The notes: generated by a model not told the origin, from the letters alone. Counted from the first letter of the stretch, positions 6,578 to 11,912 are shown. The stretch: DNA of 11,912 nucleotides from Woeseiaceae bacterium (GCA_013138675.1 WTCH01000321.1:1-11912), one strand, 5' to 3'. Program-made: numbers and translations.

Positions 6578-7680
6578 ACTGTCGCCATCCTTCTTCGCTT
6601 CTCGCTCAATCTGTTTCGAACCCGGTCGCTCACTTTACCAGCCAATTGCCCACATGCCGCATCGATATCCTCGCCTCTTGTCTTGCGCGTGGTAGCAACG
6701 AGACCGTGCTGCCTGAGCCGGTTCTGGAAACGCATGATCGCATCGGCCGGCGTACGGGCAAAATCATTGCCAGCAAACGGATTGAAGGGGATCAGGTTCA
6801 CCTTCGCCGGTTTGCCCTCGAGCAGGGTATTCAGTTCATCGGCGTGCTGCACGCTGTCATTGACGCCATCCAGCATCACGTATTCAAAGGTAATGAAGCG
6901 ATTCGCGCGCTTTTCCGCATAGCGCCAGCACGCGTCGAGAAGGTTCTCGATCGGGTGTATTTTGTTGATGGGTACAAGTTTGTCGCGCAGATCGTTGTTT
7001 GGCGCGTGCAGGGACACAGCCAGGGACACATTGCACTCGTCGCCCAACCGGTCGATGGTTGGGACGAGCCCGCTCGTGCTGACCGTGACGCGGCGCCTCG
7101 ATATGCCGTACGCCAGATCTGAAATCAGTATCTGGATCGCCGGAACTACGTTGCGGTAATTTGCCAGCGGCTCACCCATTCCCATGAACACGACATTGGT
7201 AATCGCGAAGTCTGCATCGTCATTCTCGCGGCGCGGCAGAACGCGATTCGCGTGCCATACCTGGCCGACGATTTCGGCGGCGGTAAGGTTACGGTTGAAG
7301 CCCTGCGCGCCGGTTGCACAAAATGCGCAGTCGAGAGCGCAACCGACCTGCGATGAAATACACAGGGTGCCGCGATCCGCCTCAGGAATAAAAACAGCTT
7401 CGACCGCCTGGCCGAAGCCGCTCTCGAACAACCATTTGACCGTGCCGTCTGCCGAGTCGTGCTTTGACAGCACTTCAGGTATACCAATATGGGTTTGCTC
7501 TTGAAGTTTTTGCCGCAACGACTTCGACAAATCGGTCATATCGTCGAAATCGGTTACTCCACGCTGGTAAACCCAACGCATCAATTGACGCGCGTGGAAG
7601 GGCTTTTCACCAAGTTTCGTGAATAGCGCCTCAACCGCACTTTGCGGCATGCCCAGCAGGTTTATGGTGTCGGTCGACAA
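6574..7680 (-). CDS. rlmN: Dual-specificity RNA methyltransferase RlmN (radical SAM)
   Basis: 368 residues. RlmN methylates C2 of A2503 in 23S rRNA and of A37 in several tRNAs, using two S-adenosylmethionine molecules and a [4Fe-4S] cluster. The cluster motif CALDCAFC is at residues 114-121 (Cys114, Cys118, Cys121), followed by ATGAQGFNRNL. The SAM-binding GMGEPLANY is at 167-175, and the second mechanistic cysteine is Cys343 in AACGQL. The N-terminal INLLG and GEKPFHARQLMRWVY match the family. The start is TTG: INLLG begins only five residues in, and AAGG stands 7 bases upstream. The first in-frame ATG (codon 11) would remove INLLG. The gene begins 9 bases after the ndk stop and overlaps pilW by 4 bases. 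Fe-S dependence links it loosely to the nearby isc genes. Confidence 0.97.
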   Translation of the reverse strand: MSTDTINLLGMPQSAVEALFTKLGEKPFHARQLMRWVYQRGVTDFDDMTDLSKSLRQKLQEQTHIGIPEVLSKHDSADGTVKWLFESGFGQAVEAVFIPEADRGTLCISSQVGCALDCAFCATGAQGFNRNLTAAEIVGQVWHANRVLPRRENDDADFAITNVVFMGMGEPLANYRNVVPAIQILISDLAYGISRRRVTVSTSGLVPTIDRLGDECNVSLAVSLHAPNNDLRDKLVPINKIHPIENLLDACWRYAEKRANRFITFEYVMLDGVNDSVQHADELNTLLEGKPAKVNLIPFNPFAGNDFARTPADAIMRFQNRLRQHGLVATTRKTRGEDIDAACGQLAGKVSDRVRNRLSEKRRRMATV

Positions 7681-7687
7681 GTGCGTA

Positions 7688-7691
7688 CCTT
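7688..7691 (-). promoter_or_regulatory. Ribosome binding site deciding the TTG start of rlmN
   Basis: On the minus strand AAGG stands 7 bases before the TTG codon at 7678-7680 and overlaps the ndk stop codon TAA (7690-7692). The spacing and sequence favour TTG over the internal ATG at codon 11. Confidence 0.6.
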
Positions 7692-8121
7692 ATCGAGTCC
7701 TGAGACAAACGCCGTCGTCGCCGAAGAAAAATGCGATCTCGACCGCAGCCGTGTCCGAACCGTCGGAGCCGTGCACGACGTTCTCTTCGATGCTCGCTGC
7801 AAAGTCCGCACGAATCGTGCCCGGATCTGCGTCGGCAGGATTGGTTGCACCCATGATCTCGCGGTGCTTCAGGATCGCGTCCTCGCCCAGCAGGGCTGTT
7901 ACAACAACCGGTCCCGACATCATGTAACTAACGAGGTCGTTGTAGAACGGCCGTTCCTTATGGACGGCGTAGAAGCCCTGAGCCTGATCGAGGGTCAGAT
8001 GTATCATTCTTGCTGCCACTATCTCCAGCCCGGCTTTCTCGAAACGACTGTAGATCTCGCCAATCAGGTTTTTTTGCACGCCATCCGGCTTAATGATGGA
8101 GAGCGTTTGCTCAACGGCCAT
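7690..8121 (-). CDS. ndk: Nucleoside diphosphate kinase
   Basis: 143 residues, the standard bacterial length. Ndk moves the gamma-phosphate of ATP to nucleoside diphosphates through a phosphohistidine and balances cytoplasmic NTP and dNTP pools. Family landmarks are TLSIIKPDGV (6-15), the nucleotide-binding KERPFY (55-60), MSGPVVV (68-74), NPADADPGTIR (94-104), and the catalytic His117 in the signature NVVHGSDG. The ATG has a strong Shine-Dalgarno, AAAGGA. It is the first gene of the compact minus-strand series that leads to der and has its own leader of 93 bases, so it is the likely start of that transcription unit. Confidence 0.98.
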   Translation of the reverse strand: MAVEQTLSIIKPDGVQKNLIGEIYSRFEKAGLEIVAARMIHLTLDQAQGFYAVHKERPFYNDLVSYMMSGPVVVTALLGEDAILKHREIMGATNPADADPGTIRADFAASIEENVVHGSDGSDTAAVEIAFFFGDDGVCLRTR

Positions 8122-8156
8122 ACAGTTTTCCTTTATCGTGTGTAGTGATTATTGAT

Positions 8157-8176
8157 GCCCGGCGTCAATGCCAGGC
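8157..8176 (-). other. Hairpin in the ndk leader
   Basis: On the minus strand GCCTGGC and GCCGGGC form a 7-bp stem with one G-U pair around the 6-base loop ATTGAC. No U-run follows, so it is not a standard terminator. It would lie in the 5' UTR of ndk or the 3' UTR of iscA. Role unknown. Confidence 0.35.
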
Positions 8177-8197
8177 GGGTAGACGTAAGTTGCTAAT

Positions 8198-8226
8198 TTT
8201 ATACGAGTTCGGAGCTAGATGTTAAA
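8198..8226 (-). promoter_or_regulatory. Candidate sigma70-type promoter for ndk
   Basis: Minus strand: TTTAAC at 8221-8226 (3 of 6 to TTGACA), a 17-bp spacer, and TATAAA at 8198-8203 (5 of 6 to TATAAT). The -35 lies in the last codons of iscA. Transcription would start near 8190, giving a leader of about 70 bases before ndk. The -10 is good and the -35 poor. Confidence 0.4.
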
Positions 8227-8538
8227 GCTTTCGCCACAGCCGCACTCGCCTGTGACATTCGGGTTTTTGAAGCTGAATGCCTCGTTGAGCCCGTTTTTGA
8301 CGAAATCGACTTCGGTACCATCGATCAGCTTCAGAGCCGCCGGATCAACGATGATTTTGACGCCGCGATCCTCGAAAACGATATCCTCGCCATCGACAGA
8401 ATCAGCGTAGTTAATGACGTACGAATAGCCCGAGCAGCCTGTCGACCGGACACCAAGCCTGAGGCCCACGCCCTGACCGCGCTTCTCGAGATAGGCGCTC
8501 ACGCGCCTAGCTGCCGATTCCGTTATCGAAATTGCCAT
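8215..8538 (-). CDS. iscA: A-type Fe-S carrier IscA
   Basis: 107 residues, the same length as E. coli IscA and collinear with it from end to end. IscA binds iron or an Fe-S cluster and delivers clusters to apoproteins in the cytoplasm. The three conserved ligands are present: Cys35 in RSTGCSG, and Cys99 and Cys101 in ECGCGESF. VFEDRGVKIIVD and the segment LIDGTEVDFVKNGLNEAFSF match IscA more closely than ErpA or SufA. The ATG lies 13 bases after the IscU-like gene, with only a weak purine-rich stretch upstream. It is the last gene of the minus-strand trmJ-iscS-IscU-like-iscA set. In E. coli, iscA is followed by hscB, hscA and fdx; here ndk follows. Confidence 0.93.
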   Translation of the reverse strand: MAISITESAARRVSAYLEKRGQGVGLRLGVRSTGCSGYSYVINYADSVDGEDIVFEDRGVKIIVDPAALKLIDGTEVDFVKNGLNEAFSFKNPNVTGECGCGESFNI

Positions 8539-8551
8539 AATTCAGTCTTCT

Positions 8552-8923
8552 TCAGTGTTCCGAAGCCCCGCAGACGATGCTCCCAAGCGATCGAACCGCG
8601 TCTTCAAGCACAAGTATACGCCCGCTCTTCTCCACGGGTACAGAGAGACTTTGCATAAGGCCGGATACCGAGAATTCGAGCAAGTCGCTCGCGGCACAGC
8701 CCTCGAACTCCGCGCAAAACGCCTCGGCAGCGGCGATGACATGCGGGCAGCCCCAGGCCTGGAACCGTAACCTGGTCACGATGCCCTCCTCGACCGTCGC
8801 GAACAGGCTGATACGAACGCCCTGGTCCTCCACAGCAGCGCACGATGCGTCGTCGAGCACCCCGCCATGTTCGGCTGCCGCAAACAGGGCACGCACCTCA
8901 GCGCTGTACGGGTCCGAGCTCAT
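8552..8923 (-). CDS. IscU/NifU_N-like protein lacking two of the three cluster cysteines
   Basis: 123 residues from the ATG at 8921-8923, which overlaps the iscS stop by 4 bases (ATGA). The open frame continues upstream without homology to the family and overlaps iscS, so the longer form is rejected. The IscU fold is recognisable: GIVTRLRFQAWGCPHVIAAA (48-67) aligns with the DARFKTYGCGSAIASS region of IscU, and VPVEK...ILVLEDAVR (95-111) with LPPVKIHCSILAEDAIK. Only the second ligand cysteine is kept (Cys59). The first (ACGD) is not aligned with any Cys, although Cys28 is near. The third, with its neighbouring His, is replaced by Gly-Arg (101-102). Other cysteines are at 70, 76 and 118. IscU is the scaffold on which IscS and ferredoxin build [2Fe-2S] clusters; this protein may instead relay sulfur or bind a different centre. 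Fold call is good; function open. Confidence 0.8.
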   Translation of the reverse strand: MSSDPYSAEVRALFAAAEHGGVLDDASCAAVEDQGVRISLFATVEEGIVTRLRFQAWGCPHVIAAAEAFCAEFEGCAASDLLEFSVSGLMQSLSVPVEKSGRILVLEDAVRSLGSIVCGASEH

Positions 8924-10095
8924 GCTGCGCGCCCCGGAGCCAGACGCCGAAGTCTGTCGACGCTGTTTCGATACAGTTCGATCGCCACATCGACATTTGC
9001 TGCGGTGGTCGGCCTTCCAAAACTGAAGCGGATTGCGCTCTGCGCCAGTGCATCGCTCCGGCCCAATGCGCGCAGCACGTACGACGGTTCCTGGCTCTTC
9101 GAACTGCAGGCTGAACCGGTCGCTACACAAAGCGGCTCTAGTGCGAGCAACAGGCTTTCTCCCTCAATGTCCTCGACGCTGACATTGAGGATGCCGGGGA
9201 ACCCGTTGGCAACGTCGCCATTGACCGTGACACCGGGGATATCCCGGATGCCCGCCCACATTCGATCGCGCAGCGCGGTCAGGTGACGGAAATCATCGTT
9301 GCTACGAGATTGAGCGATGGCCGCGGTCGCGCCGAAGCCAACGATCTGCTGTGCTGGCAATGTCCCGGGCCTCAGCTTGCGTTGCTGTCCCCCACCAAAC
9401 AACAGCGGTTCGACGTGCACGCCCTTGCGATCGGCGATGTAGAGCGCTCCGATTCCTTTGGGCCCATACATCTTGTGCGCGGTAACCGACATCAGGTCGA
9501 CCGGTAATGCCGTGAGATCGATCGGCAACTTGCCGCAGGACTGCGCCGCATCGACGTGGAAAAGCGTGTCGTTTTCCCGGCATAGCGCACCGATCGACTG
9601 TATGTCCTGGATAATTCCCGTTTCATTATTGACGTGCATGATGGACACAAGCTGCGTGTCCTCGCGCATTGCCGCGCGTAGCGTTTCAATATCGAGAAGA
9701 CCGGTGGCGTCCGGATCCAGCCATGTCACCTCGAACCCGTGCCTTTCGAGTTCGCTGAGCGGATCGGTTACGGCCTTATGCTCGGTGCGCATCGAAATCA
9801 CGTGCTGACCGCGCTCACGCCGATAATGCGCAGTGCCGAGGATCGCGAGATTGTCCGACTCGGTTGCTCCTGACGTCCAGACCAGCGTGTCCTCGGCTGT
9901 ATTCAGCAAAGACGCGAGCTGCCCGGCAGCGTGCGCGATGTACTCCACGCTGCGCCTGCCTGCCGCATGTGTCGATGATGGATTGGAGTAGTTGCCGTCC
10001 GCCGTCATCAACGCCGTCATTGCCTCCACCACCCAGGGGTCCACCGGCGTCGATGCCGCGTAGTCCATGTAAATCATCTGGCCACGATCAGTCAT
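8920..10095 (-). CDS. iscS: Cysteine desulfurase IscS
   Basis: 391 residues from the ATG at 10093-10095. A PLP enzyme that converts cysteine to alanine and carries the sulfur as a persulfide for Fe-S clusters, thiolated tRNA and cofactors. From this start: IYMDYAASTPVDP near the N-terminus, TEHKAV with His106, HVDAAQSCGKLP with Asp182 and Gln185, the PLP lysine in TAHKMYGPKGIG (Lys208), and the group I active-site loop GSACSSKSQEPSYVLRALG with Cys330. AAAGG stands 8 bases before this ATG, which overlaps the trmJ stop; an extended frame upstream has no family match. The protein ends LRRLAPGRAA, about 20 residues short of the E. coli protein, whose tail ends in EWAHH and takes part in IscU contact. 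No iscR precedes it. The assignment is firm; the missing tail is a real difference in the sequence. Confidence 0.93.
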   Translation of the reverse strand: MTDRGQMIYMDYAASTPVDPWVVEAMTALMTADGNYSNPSSTHAAGRRSVEYIAHAAGQLASLLNTAEDTLVWTSGATESDNLAILGTAHYRRERGQHVISMRTEHKAVTDPLSELERHGFEVTWLDPDATGLLDIETLRAAMREDTQLVSIMHVNNETGIIQDIQSIGALCRENDTLFHVDAAQSCGKLPIDLTALPVDLMSVTAHKMYGPKGIGALYIADRKGVHVEPLLFGGGQQRKLRPGTLPAQQIVGFGATAAIAQSRSNDDFRHLTALRDRMWAGIRDIPGVTVNGDVANGFPGILNVSVEDIEGESLLLALEPLCVATGSACSSKSQEPSYVLRALGRSDALAQSAIRFSFGRPTTAANVDVAIELYRNSVDRLRRLAPGRAA

Positions 10096-10810
10096 TCCTA
10101 CTACCTTTGCGTTCAACCGCGGTGAGAATGCCGCGCAGGATATTGAGTTCATTCTGGTCCGGTCGGGCTCGAATGAACAGCCGCCGCAAACGACGCATCA
10201 GGTGCCGCGGATTGTCGGGGTTGAGAAACTCGAGGTCCGTGAGCACGTCTTCGAGATGTTTGTAGAAATACTCCATGTCCCCACTTGTCGCCAGCGGCGC
10301 ATCGGGTTCGTAGCTGGACGGGCTGCTGCGATCGATGCCTGCGGCGCGCAGCTCGTAGGTCAGCACCTGTACAGCCATGCCGAGGTTTAATGAACTGAAG
10401 TCAGGATTCGTCGGAATGGTCAGCAAAGCATCGCACAGGTCGAGATGTTCGTTCGTCAGCCCGTATTTCTCGGGTCCGAACACGACGGCCACGGGCCCTG
10501 CCTGGCTTTTTTCAAGCAGCTTGCCGGCGCATTCGCGCGGTTCCAGGGTCGGCCAGTTGATGGACCGCGATCTTGCGCTGGCACCGACAACGTAGACACA
10601 GTCCTTCAATGCCTCGGCCAGAGAATCCGTCACAGTAGCGTTATTGAGAACGTCGACCGCTCCCGATGCGCGAGCCGTCGCTTCGCTATGCGGGAAACGA
10701 GCCGGAGACACCAGCGAAAGATCCAGAATCCCCATATTCTTCATCGCACGGGCAACCGCGCCGATGTTGCCCGGGTGGGTGGTTCCAACAAGTACGATCC
10801 GTATCGACAT
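10088..10810 (-). CDS. trmJ: tRNA (cytidine/uridine-2'-O-)-methyltransferase TrmJ
   Basis: 240 residues (E. coli about 246). TrmJ is a SPOUT-fold dimeric methyltransferase that adds a 2'-O-methyl at position 32 of several tRNAs using S-adenosylmethionine. Motifs seen: RIVLVGTTHPGNIGAVARAMKNMG at the N-terminus (motif 1), VVFGPEKYGLTNEHL (109-123, motif 2; Pro where E. coli has Arg), and the knot segment IPTNPDFSSLNLGMAVQVLTYEL (132-154, motif 3), followed by the helical C-terminal region of the family. It is the first gene of the unit leading to iscS, with which it overlaps by 8 bases. It is divergent from suhB, as in E. coli, where trmJ likewise precedes the isc genes. Confidence 0.95.
   Translation of the reverse strand: MSIRIVLVGTTHPGNIGAVARAMKNMGILDLSLVSPARFPHSEATARASGAVDVLNNATVTDSLAEALKDCVYVVGASARSRSINWPTLEPRECAGKLLEKSQAGPVAVVFGPEKYGLTNEHLDLCDALLTIPTNPDFSSLNLGMAVQVLTYELRAAGIDRSSPSSYEPDAPLATSGDMEYFYKHLEDVLTDLEFLNPDNPRHLMRRLRRLFIRARPDQNELNILRGILTAVERKGSRND
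10104..10108 (-). promoter_or_regulatory. Ribosome binding site deciding the iscS start
   Basis: AAAGG on the minus strand lies 8 bases before the ATG at 10093-10095, inside the end of trmJ. It supports this start over the in-frame ATG six codons later, which has no comparable site. Confidence 0.5.
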
Positions 10811-10813
10811 TTC

Positions 10814-10843
10814 TGGCCAAGCTTCCCTAAAGTTCGCTATTCT
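10814..10843 (+). promoter_or_regulatory. Candidate suhB promoter
   Basis: TGGCCA at 10814-10819 (4 of 6 to TTGACA), an 18-bp spacer, and TATTCT at 10838-10843 (4 of 6 to TATAAT). It would give a leader of about 45 bases carrying the hairpin and boxA-like site. Weak match, supported mainly by the divergent gene layout. Confidence 0.3.
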
Positions 10844-10847
10844 AGCG
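10835..10847. promoter_or_regulatory. Palindrome at the trmJ/suhB divergent promoter
   Basis: CGCTA-TTC-TAGCG is a perfect 5-bp inverted repeat with a 3-base centre. Read on the minus strand its centre contains TAGAAT (10839-10844, 5 of 6 to a -10 box) suited to trmJ. On the plus strand it contains the candidate suhB -10. It could be an operator or simply two overlapping -10 boxes. No good -35 for trmJ is seen. Confidence 0.35.
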
Positions 10848-10850
10848 CCG

Positions 10851-10866
10851 CGGCCCGCTGGGGCCG
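10851..10866 (+). other. GC-rich hairpin in the suhB leader
   Basis: CGGCCC-GCTG-GGGCCG is a perfect 6-bp stem with a 4-base loop, immediately followed by the boxA-like element. There is no proper U-run after it, so it is not a clear intrinsic terminator. It has the order hairpin (boxB position) and boxA reversed relative to rrn leaders. Confidence 0.4.
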
Positions 10867-10867
10867 A

Positions 10868-10878
10868 GTTCTTTCACA
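10868..10878 (+). promoter_or_regulatory. boxA-like Nus-factor site upstream of suhB
   Basis: GTTCTTTCACA matches the boxA core GCTCTTTAACA at 9 of 11 bases and ends 16 bases before the suhB ATG. In E. coli, boxA in nascent RNA recruits NusB/NusE and SuhB, and the suhB leader itself has a boxA through which the Nus complex limits suhB expression. Presence of the same element in the same leader suggests conserved autoregulation. Inferred from sequence and position. Confidence 0.5.
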
Positions 10879-10894
10879 CTGACGGAATCGTTCA

Positions 10895-11689
10895 ATGCAC
10901 GCATTACTCAATGTAGCGGTGATGGCAGCACGACGTGCTGGCGCGACACTCATCAAGAAAATGGCCAACCTCGAGAAACTCAACGTCGAGTCAAAAGGGC
11001 ATAACGATTACGTCAGTGATGCAGATCTGGCGGCAGAAAAGGCCGTTATCAACTGCATTCTCAAGCATTACCCTGACCATGCCATCCACGCCGAGGAAAG
11101 TGGCATTCAGGGCGAGTCGGACACCGTCTGGATCATCGATCCACTCGACGGCACAACCAACTATCTACACGGCTTCCCGGTTTTTGCGGTATCCATTGGT
11201 GTACAGATCAAGGGCCGCATGGAACATGCCGTCGTGTACGATCCGATGCGTCAGGAGCTGTTTACGACATCCCGTGGTCAGGGCGCACAAGTCGACGGCC
11301 ATAAGATCCGCGTCAGCGGACAGAAGCAGCTGGAGCGAGCATTGGTTGGCACCGGATTTCCTTACCGACAGGCAGACGAGGAGATCGAGCCCTATCTGAC
11401 TATGCTCGGCAAGGTTGTACGCGCTACATCAGGTGTGCGACGCCCGGGTGCGGCGGCACTGGACCTCGCCTATGTCGCAGCGGGACGTCTCGACGCGTTC
11501 TGGGAGACTGGCCTGGCTCCATGGGACCTGGCGGCTGGCAGCCTTTTGATTCGTGAAGCGGGCGGCATCATCAGCGGCCTCGATGGCAGCGAGAACTTCC
11601 TGGACACCGGTCACGTGCTATGCGGCACGCCGAAAATCTACGCCGGCCTCGCGAAACTCTGCGCCACCGAAATCCGCACACTCACGTAG
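10895..11689 (+). CDS. suhB: Inositol-1-monophosphatase family protein SuhB
   Basis: 264 residues (E. coli SuhB 267). SuhB has Mg-dependent inositol-phosphatase activity in vitro, but in E. coli its main role is as part of the Nus antitermination complex on rRNA operons, in the cytoplasm. Metal-binding motifs are intact: HAEESG (Glu67), WIIDPLDGTTN (79-89, with Asp82 and Asp85) and APWDLAAG (Asp211). VSDADLAAEKAV (40-51) and SGVRRPGAAALDLAYVAAGRLDAFWE (179-204) are also typical. The ATG has GGA 8 bases upstream. It is divergent from trmJ, as in E. coli, with a boxA-like site in its leader. It is the only plus-strand gene in the window, and its stop lies inside a small palindrome. Confidence 0.95.
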   Translation: MHALLNVAVMAARRAGATLIKKMANLEKLNVESKGHNDYVSDADLAAEKAVINCILKHYPDHAIHAEESGIQGESDTVWIIDPLDGTTNYLHGFPVFAVSIGVQIKGRMEHAVVYDPMRQELFTTSRGQGAQVDGHKIRVSGQKQLERALVGTGFPYRQADEEIEPYLTMLGKVVRATSGVRRPGAAALDLAYVAAGRLDAFWETGLAPWDLAAGSLLIREAGGIISGLDGSENFLDTGHVLCGTPKIYAGLAKLCATEIRTLT

Positions 11690-11731
11690 GAGCCCGCCTA
11701 CCCCCAGGGCACGTAGCCAGTGGGCGACCAC
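11686..11731. repeat. Degenerate REP-like palindrome after suhB
   Basis: It begins on the suhB stop with a perfect GTAGG/CCTAC hairpin (11686-11690 with 11697-11701). The element opens with GTAGGAGCCCGCC and ends with TGGGCGACCACG, the two ends expected of a REP-type element (GTAGGAGCCCGCC ... GGCGGGCGAC). The inner arms match only partly, as GCCC/GGGC and CTAC/GTAG. It resembles the element near 243-269 in its GTRGGAGC end. One degenerate copy, so moderate support. Confidence 0.35.
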
Positions 11732-11736
11732 GTTTT
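11720..11736 (+). terminator. Weak intrinsic terminator candidate after suhB
   Basis: GTGG-GCGA-CCAC forms a 4-bp stem with a GNRA tetraloop, followed by G and TTTT at 11733-11736. The stem is short. An outer GTAG (11713-11716) and CTAC (11737-11740) could extend it. It is the only stem plus T-run seen after suhB. Confidence 0.25.
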
Positions 11737-11767
11737 CTACACGACACGGCACTCGGGTTCACCACAT

Positions 11768-11906
11768 AGGTCCGGGCACCGGGTACGCACCCTCGCTTAA
11801 CCTCGCTCGCCATCCCTGGCTCGCTCAGATCGTACTCCGCTTGCTTTGGCTCCCGGCGTCGCGGCGCTGCACACGACGCTCGCGTGCGCACCCGATGCCC
11901 GGACCT
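11768..11906. repeat. 139-bp element bounded by 23-bp inverted repeats
   Basis: The arms at 11768-11790 and 11884-11906 are inverted copies matching at 21 of 23 bases (core AGGTCCGGGCAYCGGGTRCG). The 93-bp interior has no convincing gene. It holds three CTCGCT repeats (near 11792, 11802 and 11820) and an inner GCGTCG/CGACGC inverted repeat towards the right arm. The arrangement resembles a small non-autonomous palindromic element or a REP doublet (BIME-like). There is no transposase in the window, and target-site duplication cannot be judged because the right arm is 6 bases from the edge. Confidence 0.5.
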
Positions 11907-11912
11907 CTACGA

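Noticed and set aside
6182..6922. Open frame of 246 codons on the plus strand
   Set aside because: Antisense to pilW and rlmN, whose coding is certain; no family resemblance.
8157..8176. Hairpin after iscA as an intrinsic terminator
   Set aside because: No T-run follows on either strand; listed only as a hairpin.
8552..9130. Longer 192-codon version of the IscU-like gene
   Set aside because: The first 69 codons lie inside iscS in another frame and show no similarity to the family. The ATG at 8921-8923 with an ATGA overlap is the sensible start.
8920..10152. Longer 410-codon version of iscS
   Set aside because: The first 19 codons lie inside trmJ and do not match IscS. The ATG at 10093-10095 has a Shine-Dalgarno and fits the family N-terminus.
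10442..10486. Pro replacing Arg in TrmJ motif 2 (FGPEKYGL)
   Set aside because: FGPE is common in TrmJ/SPOUT relatives, so it is not evidence of lost activity.
11682..11891. Minus-strand open frame of 69 codons after suhB
   Set aside because: It runs through the REP-like and inverted-repeat elements and is Arg/Pro/Cys-rich. It shows no domain, so is more likely a reading of repeat DNA than a gene.

Overview
This window looks like a chromosomal housekeeping segment from a moderately GC-rich gammaproteobacterium. The evidence is the conserved gammaproteobacterial block ndk-rlmN-pilW-rodZ-hisS-yfgM-bamB-der, a type IV pilus lipoprotein, a Bam-complex lipoprotein, and the suhB/trmJ divergent pair beside isc genes, an arrangement also found in Escherichia coli. 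The O-acyltransferase fragment at the left edge and the REP-like palindromes recall the Xanthomonadales/Woeseia side of the class, but that placement is a weak inference.

Layout, left to right: (1) bases 1-223, minus strand, hold the first 74 codons of a MetX-family homoserine/serine O-acyltransferase that runs off the window. (2) Bases 224-272 hold a REP-like palindrome and a -10 box placed as for a leaderless metX transcript. (3) Bases 273-8121, minus strand, form a tightly packed series read right to left as ndk, rlmN, pilW, rodZ, hisS, yfgM, bamB, der. Junctions are overlaps or gaps of a few bases, up to 22, and four starts are GTG or TTG. ispG, which sits between rodZ and hisS in E. coli, is absent. 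(4) Bases 8122-8214 are the ndk leader with a candidate promoter. (5) Bases 8215-10810, minus strand, hold trmJ, iscS, an IscU-like gene and iscA, closely spaced. (6) Bases 10811-10894 are a divergent promoter region with a boxA-like element before suhB. (7) suhB is the only plus-strand gene. (8) Bases 11690-11912 carry no convincing gene but contain palindromes and a 139-bp element bounded by 23-bp inverted repeats.

The genes serve three main themes: RNA modification and translation (trmJ, rlmN, hisS, der, suhB through Nus/rRNA transcription), the cell envelope (bamB, yfgM, rodZ, pilW), and sulfur/Fe-S metabolism (iscS, IscU-like, iscA, and possibly metX). The most unusual part is the Fe-S locus. 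It has the position of a classical isc operon but lacks iscR, hscB, hscA and fdx. Its IscU-like protein has lost two of the three cluster-binding cysteines and the exact chaperone-recognition motif, and its IscS lacks the usual C-terminal tail. These changes are mutually consistent and suggest a remodelled or specialised sulfur-transfer module rather than a standard Fe-S assembly machine.
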